From Elusimicrobiota bacterium (GTDB taxonomy: Bacteria; Elusimicrobiota; Elusimicrobia; Elusimicrobiales; UBA9959): a stretch of DNA of 38,791 nt. The notes beneath the pieces were generated by a model, which saw nothing but the letters and a program-made list of their open reading frames with translations, ran no database searches and was not told the DNA's origin. Positions 8,158 through 15,812 of this stretch are shown here, piece after piece; within the stretch, counting starts at the first letter, position 1, and each line of letters starts with the position of its first letter. The translations under genes were made by a program, and so were the position numbers. The stretch spans positions 1-38,791 of the forward strand of contig JAUSCK010000010.1 of assembly GCA_030651035.1 (NCBI GenBank), read 5' to 3'.

Positions 8158-9468
8158 TCACATGAGCTTATCGCGCAGCAGCCACGCCAGGCCGAGGAAG
8201 GAGAAGAAGCCGGTGACGTCGGTGACCGTGGTGACGAAAATGCCTGAGGAATGAGCCGGATCGTAGCCGAGGCGCTTCATGGTCAGCGGGATCAGGGCGC
8301 CCGAGAGCCCGGCGGCGATCATCGTTATTATCATGGCCAGCCCGGCGATAAGGCCCAGGAGCGGGCTGCCTTTCCAAAGCCAGGCGGCTAAAGCCGTTAT
8401 AACCCCGGTGGCAAAGCCGTTGGCCACCCCCACCAGCACTTCCGTCTTGACCAGGTGCCAGGCGTTAGCCGGGGCTATCTCGCGCATCAGCATCCCGCGG
8501 ATGACGACCGACAGGGTCTGCGTGCCGGCGTTGCCGCCCTGCCCCGCTATTATAGGCAGGAATACCGCCAGCACGGCCACCCTGGCTATCAGGCCCTCGA
8601 AAAAAGACACTACCGCGCCGGCCAGGAAAACCGTAGCCAGGTTTATTGTGAGCCAGGGCAGGCGGCGGGTGATCTTGAACCAGGTGGAAGAGGAGATCCG
8701 CTCCTCGGCGCTCGCGCCGAAGAGCAGCTGTATGTCCTCGCTGGCTTCTTCCTCCGTGCTTTCAATGATGTTCGCCGTCGGCACTACGCCCAGCAATTTC
8801 CCGTCGTTGTCGGCTACCGGCATCGTAAGGAAATGCTTCTTAGAGAAAAGAGCCACCAGCTCCTCCCGGTCGGTGAACGGTGAAACCTTTAAAACTTTGG
8901 TTATCATCACGGTTTCAACCGGGACCGAGCTTTCGGCCAGCAGCAGGTCGCGCATGTTCAGCACGCCCACCAGCCGGCCGGCCTCGTCCACTACGTAGCA
9001 GTAGCTAAGCGGCACCTGCCCGTGCGCCAGCTGGCGCAGGCGGCTTATGACTTCCTCTACCTTAAGCCCGACCCTGAAAGAGAGAAAGTCGCCGTGCATC
9101 AGGCGCCCGGCGCTATGCGCGGGGTAGGCAAGTGTTTCGGCGATGGCGGCCGCGAGGTCTTTCGGCAGCAGGGCTACCAGGCGCCTGGCTGGTTTTTCCG
9201 GCATGCGGCTGAAGACGGCGGCGGCCTGCCTCGGGCTCAGGCGCTGGACCAGGGCAGCGGCGCGCTGGACCGGCAGGCGGGCCATCAGGAGCGCGGCTTT
9301 CTGCGGCTGCTGGCTTTCCAGCGCCGCCGCGGCCGCGGCTTCAGGAAGGAGTCCGAGTATGTGCGCGGCGTCCGCCGGCCCGAGGGTCTCCAGGGCTTCA
9401 GCGGCCCTGGAGGGGTCGGTCTGTATGAAATGCCGTATTACGGTCAGCGCGGCCTCAATCTTTTTCAT
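8158..9468 (-). CDS. mgtE: Magnesium transporter MgtE
   Basis: The 436-residue protein has the full MgtE layout: an N-terminal alpha-helical superhelix (residues about 1-125, repeated Leu/Ala-rich segments such as RLSPRQAAAVFSRMPEK), two CBS domains (about 126-245; LSYCYVVDEAGRLVGVLNMR and FLTMPVADNDGKLLGVV), the plug helix and five transmembrane helices. The pore signature PIIAGQGGNAGTQTLSVV is clear and the terminal helix has the conserved DVTGFFSFLGLAWLL. MgtE is a homodimeric Mg2+-gated channel whose N and CBS domains sense cytoplasmic Mg2+. It is 7 bp after the upstream Sua5 gene, so probably cotranscribed with it. No Mg2+ riboswitch is apparent. Confidence 0.93.
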   Translation of the reverse strand: MKKIEAALTVIRHFIQTDPSRAAEALETLGPADAAHILGLLPEAAAAAALESQQPQKAALLMARLPVQRAAALVQRLSPRQAAAVFSRMPEKPARRLVALLPKDLAAAIAETLAYPAHSAGRLMHGDFLSFRVGLKVEEVISRLRQLAHGQVPLSYCYVVDEAGRLVGVLNMRDLLLAESSVPVETVMITKVLKVSPFTDREELVALFSKKHFLTMPVADNDGKLLGVVPTANIIESTEEEASEDIQLLFGASAEERISSSTWFKITRRLPWLTINLATVFLAGAVVSFFEGLIARVAVLAVFLPIIAGQGGNAGTQTLSVVIRGMLMREIAPANAWHLVKTEVLVGVANGFATGVITALAAWLWKGSPLLGLIAGLAMIITMIAAGLSGALIPLTMKRLGYDPAHSSGIFVTTVTDVTGFFSFLGLAWLLRDKLM

Positions 9469-9475
9469 ATGCGGT

Positions 9476-10435
9476 TCAGCGTTTGCTTGCCCTCTTCAGG
9501 CGGTCCATTATGGCGCGGCCAAGGCCGCGCGCGGGCACGCGCTCGGCGTAAATAACAGCTATTCCTTTTCTTTCAAGCGAGTGCAGGCAGGCGAACAGGT
9601 TGGCGGCGGCCTCGCGCAGGTCGCCGCGCGGTGAAAGCACCCTGACGGCCCCGAAGCTGCCCGCGGGCCTCCTGGAAAAAGCCAGGTAGGCCGCGTTCCT
9701 GCCCGGCTTCGCCCCGCTTTCTCCGTCGACAAGTTTCAGGGCGGCTGCCGGGGCATAATGTTTTTTCAGGCAGCCGGGCGCCTGCGGCCTCGCGGAGTTC
9801 CGTTCCCGCGCCAGAACTTTTACCCCGGCCGCTTTCTCGATCTCCTCCAGCGGCAGGCCGCCGGGGCGCAGCAGCACCGGCCGGCCCTTTACAAAAGTAA
9901 TTATGGTTGATTCCAGGCCTATAACGGTTTTTCCGCCGTCTAAAATAATATCCGGCCCGCCGCCGAGGTGTTTCCTGACATGGGCGGCGGTAGTGGGGCT
10001 CAGGCGGCCGAAGCTGTTGGCGCTGGGCGCCGCGATCGGTCGGCCGGCGGCTTTTATCAGCGCCAGGGCGTGGCGGTTGGCCGGCACGCGCACGGCAACG
10101 GTGGGAAGTCCCGCGGTCACGATATCCGGAACTGAGCGGGCTTTGGGCAGGACCAGCGTAAGGGGGCCGGGCCAGAATTTGCGCATCAGTTTCAAGGCGG
10201 GCTTGGGGACTCTGGAGAAAAGCTTCCTTGCCCTGGCCGCGGAGCATTCGTGCAGTATCAGCGGGTCGAAGCGGGGCCGCCCCTTGATCTCGAAGATGCG
10301 GGCGCAGGCCTCCGGGTTCAGGCCGTCGGCGCCCAGGCCGTATACTGTTTCCGTCGGAAAAGCCACGACGCCGCCGTCCCTTATCAGGGCCGCGGCTTTC
10401 CTTATGTTGGCGGGCGTGGCTTTGCGTCTATTCAT
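9476..10435 (-). CDS. L-threonylcarbamoyladenylate synthase (Sua5/TsaC)
   Basis: The protein makes threonylcarbamoyl-AMP from Thr, bicarbonate and ATP, the first step of tRNA t6A37 formation. The YrdC domain (residues about 5-190) contains FPTETVYGLGADGLN, FEIKGRPRFDPLILH, FWPGPLTLVLPKA, VAVRVPANRHALALI and APSANSFGRLSPT. A Sua5-type C-terminal domain follows (RPQAPGCLKKHYAPAAALKLV), so at 319 residues it is a Sua5 rather than a short TsaC. The same frame extends to an ATG at 10480, but the hairpin at 10445-10465 lies there, so the ATG at 10435 is preferred. Confidence 0.92.
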   Translation of the reverse strand: MNRRKATPANIRKAAALIRDGGVVAFPTETVYGLGADGLNPEACARIFEIKGRPRFDPLILHECSAARARKLFSRVPKPALKLMRKFWPGPLTLVLPKARSVPDIVTAGLPTVAVRVPANRHALALIKAAGRPIAAPSANSFGRLSPTTAAHVRKHLGGGPDIILDGGKTVIGLESTIITFVKGRPVLLRPGGLPLEEIEKAAGVKVLARERNSARPQAPGCLKKHYAPAAALKLVDGESGAKPGRNAAYLAFSRRPAGSFGAVRVLSPRGDLREAAANLFACLHSLERKGIAVIYAERVPARGLGRAIMDRLKRASKR

Positions 10436-10444
10436 AAATAAACC

Positions 10445-10465
10445 GCCCGCCTCCGGTCGGCGGGC
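10445..10465 (-). terminator. GC-rich hairpin between the signalling operon and Sua5 gene
   Basis: GCCCGCC (10445-10451) pairs perfectly with GGCGGGC (10459-10465) around a 7-base loop. On the minus strand it is followed by GGTTTATTTAT, a weak T-rich tract, so it may terminate or attenuate transcription leaving the signalling genes. Confidence 0.5.
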
Positions 10466-10501
10466 AGTTAATTTTAGCAATAAATAGGGACAGGCTACTT
10501 T

Positions 10502-11944
10502 TCAAAGGATATTCTCCTGTGAAAATAAAGTGGACCCTCCCGTATTATTTTTTTGGCCGGTTTTGTTCCTGGCCTCCCGGCTGAGCAATTCCTGTATGCG
10601 CGCCTCCGCTTCCTTCAGCTGCGTAATGTCGGTCCAGGAACTTATCAGTTCGTTCGTAGTTCCCGGAACCGGCCTCAGCTGGCTGCGTATCCAGGCCCAG
10701 CTCCCGTCTTCCCGTTTCACGCGGAAGTCCTGCGTCAGGCCGCCCTTGTCGGGCGTCGGAGCCTGCCCGGCTAAAACCCGCTCCTTGTCCTGAGGGTGTA
10801 TAACTTTATCGAACCAGCCGGGCGTGAGGATCTCAATCGTGTCATAGCCCAGGAGGGCCTGGGTGTTGCCGCTCACCCACTCCGGCATAAGGCGGCCGCC
10901 GGCGGCGCGCAGCGTGAAAAGTATCGCCGGGTTTACTTCCATTATATAATACAGCTGGCGGGCCGTGCGCTCCAGCACCACCTGGGATGCCCGATGCTTT
11001 TCTTCCAGAGAAATGGCGTCCAGGGCCAGGGAAATGTCGCCTTCTATCTCCGCCAGCAGCTTCTGCTCGTCGTCAGTAAAAAAGTCTGTTTCGCCGGAGT
11101 AAATGTTAAGCACCGCCACCGGCCTGCCGTTCTCCTTAAGCGGTATGGCTGCCGACGAGCGGTAGCCCCTTTTATGCGCCGCCTCGCGCCATGGCTCCAT
11201 TCTGGGGTCGGTAGAAATATCGGAAACTTTGTCCAGGCGGCCGGAGCTGAGAGCCGCGCCTGTCGGGCCTTTGGAGTAAGGGCCTTCCGACAGCGTGATC
11301 TTGATCGAATCCAGGTAGCCGTCCACGAACCCGGCCGAGAAGCGCGGGAATACTCTTTCCGCATCCTTGTCCGGGACGCCTATCCACGCCATCCTGAAGC
11401 CGCCGGCGCTTACCGCGATGTTGCAGATCTCCGCGTAAAGCTTTTTCTTGTCCTTTTCCCTGACCGCGGCCGAGTTCACCTGGGCCAGGAAATTATAAAG
11501 CCGCAGGTTCTTGTGCAGCCCCTCTTCGGCCTTCTTTAGCTTAAGCTGCAGGGCTGCCTTCTCAAGCGCTTTTTTTACCGTCGGGAAGAGGTTTCCAAGG
11601 AAGGCGGCGTCCTTTACTATATAGTCGAGCGCCCCGGCCTTCATGCTCGCCACGGCCACCGCCTCGTCGCCGCGCCCGGTGACCATGATAAAGGGCGGGA
11701 CCTGGACGGAATCAGCTTTTAGCCGGTTTATAAGCTCTATGGCGTTCATCCCGGGGAAGGAATAATCCAGCAGCATCAGCCCGGGCCGCGAGCTTTTCAG
11801 GATCTCGATAGTTTCAGCCGGCCCCGAGGCGCGGCGTATCTCAAGCCCCAGCGGCTCAAGCCGCTGGGCCTCCAGCTCGCTGGTGCCCTGGTCGTCCTCC
11901 ACTATAAGAATAAAGCCTTCGCCATTGTTTTTGTGGTCTGTCAT
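10502..11944 (-). CDS. Response-regulator-like sensor protein (REC-GAF-PAS, no output domain)
   Basis: The 480-residue protein has three domains. Residues about 10-130 are a receiver domain with acidic pocket E16-D17-D18, phosphoacceptor D60 (LMLLDYSFPG) and the conserved T (MVTGRGD) and K (YIVKDA) of the active site. Residues about 150-320 are a GAF domain (NLRLYNFLAQVNSAAVREKD to SLALDAISLEEKH), with HKRGYRSSAAIPLKENGRPV typical of the GAF core. Residues about 330-455 are a PAS/PAC module ending SWTDITQLKEAEARI. No kinase, DNA-binding, GGDEF or phosphatase domain follows, so output is probably through a partner. It starts 16 bp after the response regulator gene and belongs to the same operon. 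Confidence 0.82.
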   Translation of the reverse strand: MTDHKNNGEGFILIVEDDQGTSELEAQRLEPLGLEIRRASGPAETIEILKSSRPGLMLLDYSFPGMNAIELINRLKADSVQVPPFIMVTGRGDEAVAVASMKAGALDYIVKDAAFLGNLFPTVKKALEKAALQLKLKKAEEGLHKNLRLYNFLAQVNSAAVREKDKKKLYAEICNIAVSAGGFRMAWIGVPDKDAERVFPRFSAGFVDGYLDSIKITLSEGPYSKGPTGAALSSGRLDKVSDISTDPRMEPWREAAHKRGYRSSAAIPLKENGRPVAVLNIYSGETDFFTDDEQKLLAEIEGDISLALDAISLEEKHRASQVVLERTARQLYYIMEVNPAILFTLRAAGGRLMPEWVSGNTQALLGYDTIEILTPGWFDKVIHPQDKERVLAGQAPTPDKGGLTQDFRVKREDGSWAWIRSQLRPVPGTTNELISSWTDITQLKEAEARIQELLSREARNKTGQKNNTGGSTLFSQENIL

Positions 11945-11960
11945 GATCTTTGCCTTATGA

Positions 11961-12407
11961 TTACGCCGCTTTGATCTTGCTGATTCTGATTATGTTCAGG
12001 AAAAGCCCCAGCCGCTTTATGACCTCGGCGAATTTATCGAATTCCACCGGCTTGGTCAGGTAGCTGCTGCAGCCCAGGTCATAGCAAAGGGCTATCTCCC
12101 TGGGATCGTCGGTGGTGGTAAGCATTACTACGGGTATCCGTTTAAGGCGCGCGTCGGCCTTCATTCGCCGGAGCACCTCTATACCGTCCAGCCCGGGCAT
12201 ACGTATGTCCAGCAGCAGCAGGTAGCTTTTGCCGGGTTCTATACCGGGGGTGGTCCCGGAAAGGAAATTCATGGTCTCCTGCCCGGTCCTGAACCTTATT
12301 ATCGGGTTGTTCACGCCCACGCTCTCGAAGCGCTGCTGCACCAGCAGGGCGTGCCCGTCGTCGTCTTCCGCCATTAAGATGGTTACCGCGCTGTTTTCAT
12401 CCGCCAT
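11961..12407 (-). CDS. Single-domain response regulator (Rcp1/CheY-like)
   Basis: This 148-residue protein is one receiver domain: acidic triad around E14-D15-D16, phosphoacceptor D67 (LLLLDIRMPGLDG), switch Thr in PVVMLTTTDDPREI and Lys in SSYLTKPVEF. The insertion before the phosphoacceptor strand (LSGTTPGIEPGKSYL) is typical of Rcp1-type regulators that pair with phytochrome-like or PAS kinases. Its ATG follows the kinase TAA with no gap, and the GGAGGAGGG ribosome site lies inside the kinase's end, indicating translational coupling. It probably relays phosphate from the kinase at 12408-13505. Confidence 0.9.
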   Translation of the reverse strand: MADENSAVTILMAEDDDGHALLVQQRFESVGVNNPIIRFRTGQETMNFLSGTTPGIEPGKSYLLLLDIRMPGLDGIEVLRRMKADARLKRIPVVMLTTTDDPREIALCYDLGCSSYLTKPVEFDKFAEVIKRLGLFLNIIRISKIKAA

Positions 12408-13505
12408 TTATCCCTCCTCCGCCGCGGGCAGCTCAACATAAAATACCGAGCCTTTCCCTTCTTCGGATTCCATCCTGATAGCGCCGCCGTTCTTTTCAAC
12501 CATGAGCCTTACCATGGGCAGGCCTATGCCTTCCCCTTTGCTTCCGTGCGGCCTCTCGGGCTGATAAAACAAATTCCAAATCCTGCTCAAGTCAGCCGCC
12601 GGTATGCCGGAGCAGTTGTCGGCCACCGTGTACAGGACCATGGCGCCCTTGACTTCACCGGTAACGTTCACCACGGGCGCGCGGTCTTTATGCCGGTACT
12701 TTATGGCGTTGTCCAGCAGGTTGGTGAACAGCTTGCTCGCCGCGGCGGGGTCCGCGCTGCACGGCGGGAGGACACCGTATTCTATCTGCCCGCCGGCTTC
12801 TTCAAGCTGGTAGCGCAGGGAACTTGTTATATTTTTCAGCAGCCCGTTCATCTCCACTGTTTCCGGCTTCATTTTCACCTGTCCCTGCCGGGAGACTTTA
12901 AGCAGGGCGGTTATAAGAGAGTCCATCCTATGCGCGCCTTCCAGGACGAACTTCAGCGCATTTGGAATGTTGTCGCCGAATAATTTATCCAGCGTTTCCC
13001 TGATTCCGGGAGGCAGGCTGGCCGGGGCCAGGGCCCCGCGCAGCTCCCTTATATAGAGCTCCAGGTTCTGGCTGAAGCCCACTATATTCACCAGCGGGCT
13101 GCGCAGGTCGTGCGTGGTGATGTAGAGGAAATTCTCCATCTCCTGCTTCTTCTCAATAAGGTCACTGTTGAGCTTTATCAGTTCCAGCTCCGCCCGCTTG
13201 CGGTCCGTAATGTCCTCTCCCGAAGTTAATGCTCCCGTTATGTTCCCTTCGGAGTCCCGCCGCAGTCTGTTAGTCCAGGAGATAGTCCGGAGTTCCCCGC
13301 TGCGCGTGACCACTTCGTTATCAAAGCGCTCTACAGGAGCAAGGTTTCCGCTGATTATGTTATTAAAAACCTCTTTGACCATTTCCCGCTGCCCTTCCGG
13401 TATGGCTGTTTCAAACCAATTCCTGCCGATAAGGTCTTCCCGGGGGTATCCCAGCATCTCGCAGCCTCCCCGGTTTATGAGAGAAATAGACTGATCCTTG
13501 TCCAA
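12408..13505 (-). CDS. PAS histidine kinase module (C-terminal half of a frameshift-joined sensor kinase)
   Basis: From the TTG at 13505 the frame gives 365 residues: a PAS/PAC domain (SLINRGGCEMLGYPREDLIG to SGEDITDRKRAE), HisKA with phosphoacceptor H132 (YITTHDLRSPLVNIVGFSQ) and a HATPase domain with N, G1 and G2 boxes (LFTNLLDNAIKYRHKD, DNCSGIPAADLSRIW, GEGIGLPMVRLMVEK). The TTG has no ribosome site and would delete the first PAS strand. The same frame is open upstream to 13553 and encodes ERAESYLEVVGAIIIV, the missing PAS start, which joins exactly to the upstream sensor's LILKKK by a -1 frame change. I therefore think the biological protein is a fusion with the sensor (about 856 residues), made by frameshifting or broken by one missing A. 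Confidence 0.8.
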   Translation of the reverse strand: MDKDQSISLINRGGCEMLGYPREDLIGRNWFETAIPEGQREMVKEVFNNIISGNLAPVERFDNEVVTRSGELRTISWTNRLRRDSEGNITGALTSGEDITDRKRAELELIKLNSDLIEKKQEMENFLYITTHDLRSPLVNIVGFSQNLELYIRELRGALAPASLPPGIRETLDKLFGDNIPNALKFVLEGAHRMDSLITALLKVSRQGQVKMKPETVEMNGLLKNITSSLRYQLEEAGGQIEYGVLPPCSADPAAASKLFTNLLDNAIKYRHKDRAPVVNVTGEVKGAMVLYTVADNCSGIPAADLSRIWNLFYQPERPHGSKGEGIGLPMVRLMVEKNGGAIRMESEEGKGSVFYVELPAAEEG

Positions 13506-13517
13506 GACTATGATTAT

Positions 13518-13577
13518 CGCGCCGACGACTTCTAAATATGACTCGGCGCGCTCTTTTTCTTTAAAATGAGTTCCTCC
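13518..13577 (-). promoter_or_regulatory. Candidate programmed -1 frameshift signal (SD-like, A-rich slip site, stem-loop)
   Basis: Three elements occur in order on the minus strand. GGAGG (13577-13573) is a Shine-Dalgarno-like stimulator 13 bases before the slip site. The slip site reads G AAA AAG in the zero frame (13559-13553). CGCGCCGA (13550-13543) pairs perfectly with TCGGCGCG (13525-13518) as an 8-bp stem whose loop contains the zero-frame TAG (13534-13532). This is the layout of the dnaX frameshift signal, although the ideal heptamer would be A AAA AAG and the 2-base spacer to the stem is short. A -1 slip yields LILKKK-ERAESYLEVV, a seamless PAS linker. The rival explanation is a single-base loss (A5 in place of A6). 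Confidence 0.5.
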
Positions 13578-14977
13578 GCCCGCTTGTGCTCAGTGATGTC
13601 CTGGCATAATCCATAGACCCTGCGGGCTTTCAGGTCCGCTTTGCCGACCGCGTGGACCGCGCGGGTATTGCCTTTGGCGGTGATTATCTCAAGCTCCAGG
13701 TCGAACGACTCTCCGCGCTCTATGGCGCGCTGCACCGCCAGCGCAATAACCGGCCGGGACGCCGGCGCGTAAAAATTAATCCCGCTGTCAACGTCCGGCC
13801 TGTAGTCGGGGCCCGTTTCGTGGATGCGGTATACCTGCTCGGTCCACGCCTGCCGCCTGGTATCGATATTAAATTCCCAGGCTCCGATCTTCCCCAGCTC
13901 GCCTATCTCCGCCATTAAGAGCCGGCTCTTTGCCAGCGCGGCTTCGGCGGCCCGCTGCCTGAAGCTGAGAACAGCATAAACCCCGCCGTAAAGCAGGCCG
14001 GCCGCCAGCAGTATCAGCGCCAGCTGCATGTGCTCCCGGTTTTTAACAGGGGCGAGTATAGTATCCCGGTCTACCTTGGTTATGATCGCCCAGTTCGAGC
14101 CGGAAACGGGGCCGATGGCGCTGAAAACTTTCACGCCCCGGTAATCGACGCCGGCGAAAAAACCCGTAATCCCTCTGATGGCGGCGGCCGCTGGCAGGAG
14201 TTTTTCCGAGATCGGGCGGCTAAATTTCAGGGCTGTGTCGTCAAGGTAGTCGAGTTCGTTCAAGAAAAGTACATTCTCCCCTTCTCTGCGCACCAGCAGG
14301 GTTTCAGCGGTCGCAAAAAACAGCGGCTCCGCTTTCAGCAGCGGATAAAACCAGCGTTCCGGGTCTATTTTCATGACCATCATGCAAAGGGGTTTTCCGC
14401 CGCGCCCGCCAGGCGAGATCGGGCTGAACATTGCCATGCGCAAGCGGCCGTCCCTGGTCCGGTAAAGGTCGGTAAGCACCGGCGTTCCTTTTTGCGCAGC
14501 CTGCGTAAAAGCTTCTGTGAACATTTTCTCGGTCCCGGCGGTGTAACCCGGGGTCGCCGCTATGACGGCGCCCTTCGGGGATAGGAAAGCCATCGCGGCG
14601 TAACGCTTTTCTTCAGTGTGACCTTGAAGCCAGGCAGTCAGCCGGGCGCGCCTTGAGCCGGGGCTTGAGATCTCAGCGGAAACCAGTTCGCACAGGAAGG
14701 GGTGGCGGCCTAGCCGTACGGCCGCCCGGTTATGCTCATCGAGCCAGGCGACTATCTGTTCGGCTTTGTGAGAGTTTATTGTTTCCAGGCTCCTGCTTAT
14801 CTCCTTAACGGCCTCCCTGCGGTAACCGGAGGAGATAAAAAGCCAGAGCGTAAGCGCAGCAGCCAGCGTAAGCAGGGCGGCGCCAGCCTCTTTGCCGGGG
14901 AATTTGCGCTCGGAACCTCCGTTCCGGGGCTGCCCCGGTGTACGGTGTTCTGTTATATTTTTCTGGACATCCGCCAC
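13532..14977 (-). CDS. Membrane sensor with periplasmic Cache-like domain and PAS (N-terminal half of sensor kinase)
   Basis: The zero-frame product is 481 residues from a GTG preceded by AGGGGGGA. It has a transmembrane helix at about residues 31-50 (GAALLTLAAALTLWLFISSG), a periplasmic region of about 260 residues with features of a double Cache sensor (KRYAAMAFLSPKGAVIAATPG, SAIGPVSGSNWAIITKVDRD), a second helix at about 317-335 (LALILLAAGLLYGGVYAVLS) and a cytoplasmic PAS/PAC (LGKIGAWEFNIDTRRQAW to LCQDITEHKRAEEL). It ends at a TAG a few codons after LILKKK. As a stand-alone protein it would lack any output. It heads the minus-strand signalling operon. Confidence 0.82.
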   Translation of the reverse strand: MADVQKNITEHRTPGQPRNGGSERKFPGKEAGAALLTLAAALTLWLFISSGYRREAVKEISRSLETINSHKAEQIVAWLDEHNRAAVRLGRHPFLCELVSAEISSPGSRRARLTAWLQGHTEEKRYAAMAFLSPKGAVIAATPGYTAGTEKMFTEAFTQAAQKGTPVLTDLYRTRDGRLRMAMFSPISPGGRGGKPLCMMVMKIDPERWFYPLLKAEPLFFATAETLLVRREGENVLFLNELDYLDDTALKFSRPISEKLLPAAAAIRGITGFFAGVDYRGVKVFSAIGPVSGSNWAIITKVDRDTILAPVKNREHMQLALILLAAGLLYGGVYAVLSFRQRAAEAALAKSRLLMAEIGELGKIGAWEFNIDTRRQAWTEQVYRIHETGPDYRPDVDSGINFYAPASRPVIALAVQRAIERGESFDLELEIITAKGNTRAVHAVGKADLKARRVYGLCQDITEHKRAEELILKKKSAPSHI

Positions 14978-15053
14978 GAACGTCCCCCCTGAAGCTTTAA
15001 TCAGCTTTTACAGCCTAACCAGGGCCGTAACGGCTTTACTTTCTACGGACTGC

Positions 15054-15080
15054 GCCATTTTTTATTATGTAAAAAATGGC
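15054..15080. terminator. Perfect 11-bp AT-rich hairpin
   Basis: GCCATTTTTTA (15054-15064) is the exact reverse complement of TAAAAAATGGC (15070-15080), with a 5-base loop. It lies just upstream of the signalling operon's GTG (14977) and just before repeat R1. It could end a minus-strand transcript coming from R1, but it lacks an external T run, so function is uncertain. Confidence 0.45.
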
Positions 15081-15137
15081 GGAGCTCCTATGCGCGGCCT
15101 GCTGGCCACACTGCGGTGTCGCTTTGCTCCACCCCGA

Positions 15138-15305
15138 TCCGCCTTCGGCGTCCGTACACCGCAGAAATTATTCCCCGCGCGCACTGCAAAGAACTGAGTT
15201 TATTATATACAGATTCTGCCCGCGCTCGCCAGCGTATTCTGCTGAATCCGCTCGCGGCGCGGGCCTGTTCCTGATAATGTTCAACGGCATTTATGCCTGT
15301 GGCCC
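15138..15305 (+). repeat. Dispersed structured repeat, copy R1
   Basis: This 168-bp segment aligns without gaps to 30671-30838 (copy R2, same orientation) with about seven mismatches; 15174-15281 is identical over 108 bp. The identical core contains a nested inverted repeat: GCCCGCGC (15218-15225) with GCGCGGGC (15257-15264), and inside it AGCG (15231-15234) with CGCT (15249-15252) and TTC with GAA. Weaker similarity extends left (CTCCTATGCGCGGCC near 15086) and right (a GGCCTGGCCCG-type tail at about 15327-15357). A frame is open through both copies, but the near-absence of changes in the core gives no coding signal. On the minus strand TGTATATAAT could be a -10 box. Candidate small RNA gene, MITE-like element or recombination site. 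Confidence 0.75.
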
Positions 15306-15486
15306 CCGTATTTATAAAAAACCACCCGGCCTGGCCCGCCTTAATTGCCCCCGCCCAATTATGGTCGCCCCTTTAGGCCACTAATTTCATGCAGACAGCC
15401 ACAGAAAATCTCGTCGCTTTTTTGAAAAAGACCTTCTACTCGCTGTGCATGGAATCATGGACACCTACGAAAAAACATCGGGTAGA

Positions 15487-15717
15487 CTATATCGGCCACT
15501 TTAGCTGAAATTCCAACTCTTCTTCCAAAGAGCCGCGCTCGTGCTCGACGCTGATCACCGCGGCAGGCGAGACGGCTACCCGTTCACCGGCCACCTGGAT
15601 AGTAAACCGCTTCCCCTTCTCCAGGCAGTCGGCCAGGCGGCGCAGTTTGGCGGCAAACCTCCCTGCCGGGTAATTTTTCTCTATATCGCGTTTCACGCTC
15701 TTTTTTCTCGCGGGCAT
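15487..15717 (-). CDS. Amphi-Trp domain protein
   Basis: The 76-residue product starts at an ATG preceded by AAGGAGAT (15717) and reads MPARKKSVKRDIEKNYPAG, then LRRLADCLEKGKRFTIQVAG, VAVSPAAVISVEHERGS and a conserved end EEELEFQLKWPI. This is the small amphi-Trp domain family, found near archaeal and bacterial stress or regulatory genes; molecular function is unknown. A longer frame back to 15777 exists but lacks a ribosome site. It is followed by the R1 interval and lies 95 bp downstream of the LysR gene on the same strand. Confidence 0.75.
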   Translation of the reverse strand: MPARKKSVKRDIEKNYPAGRFAAKLRRLADCLEKGKRFTIQVAGERVAVSPAAVISVEHERGSLEEELEFQLKWPI

Positions 15718-15812
15718 ACTGGATCTCCTTAGTGTAGGGCCGGCAGAGAGGTTAAACCACTGCCAGGCAGGAAACATTACCGCAAAACTTACAGGCTGAA
15801 TTAACGGTCTGC

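Larger units (their letters stand above)
14978..15486. other. Gene-free interval containing a hairpin and repeat copy R1
   Basis: About 510 bp between the divergent/convergent gene blocks. It holds an AT-rich perfect hairpin (15054-15080), the structured repeat R1 (15138-15305) and a repeat tail (15313-15360) that is shared with the far side of R2. A 39-codon frame from an ATG at 15389 to 15508 has no ribosome site and overlaps the amphi-Trp gene's end; I do not call it. No promoter for the signalling operon is obvious beyond generic AT-rich sequence. Confidence 0.6.

Noticed and set aside
15076-15384. Open frame running through R1 with a matching frame in R2
   Set aside because: The match follows from the near-identical DNA. 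Differences outside the core do not look synonymous, so there is no coding evidence.
15389-15508. 39-residue plus-strand frame starting MQTATENLVAFLKK
   Set aside because: No ribosome site, and it overlaps the end of the amphi-Trp gene in the opposite direction.
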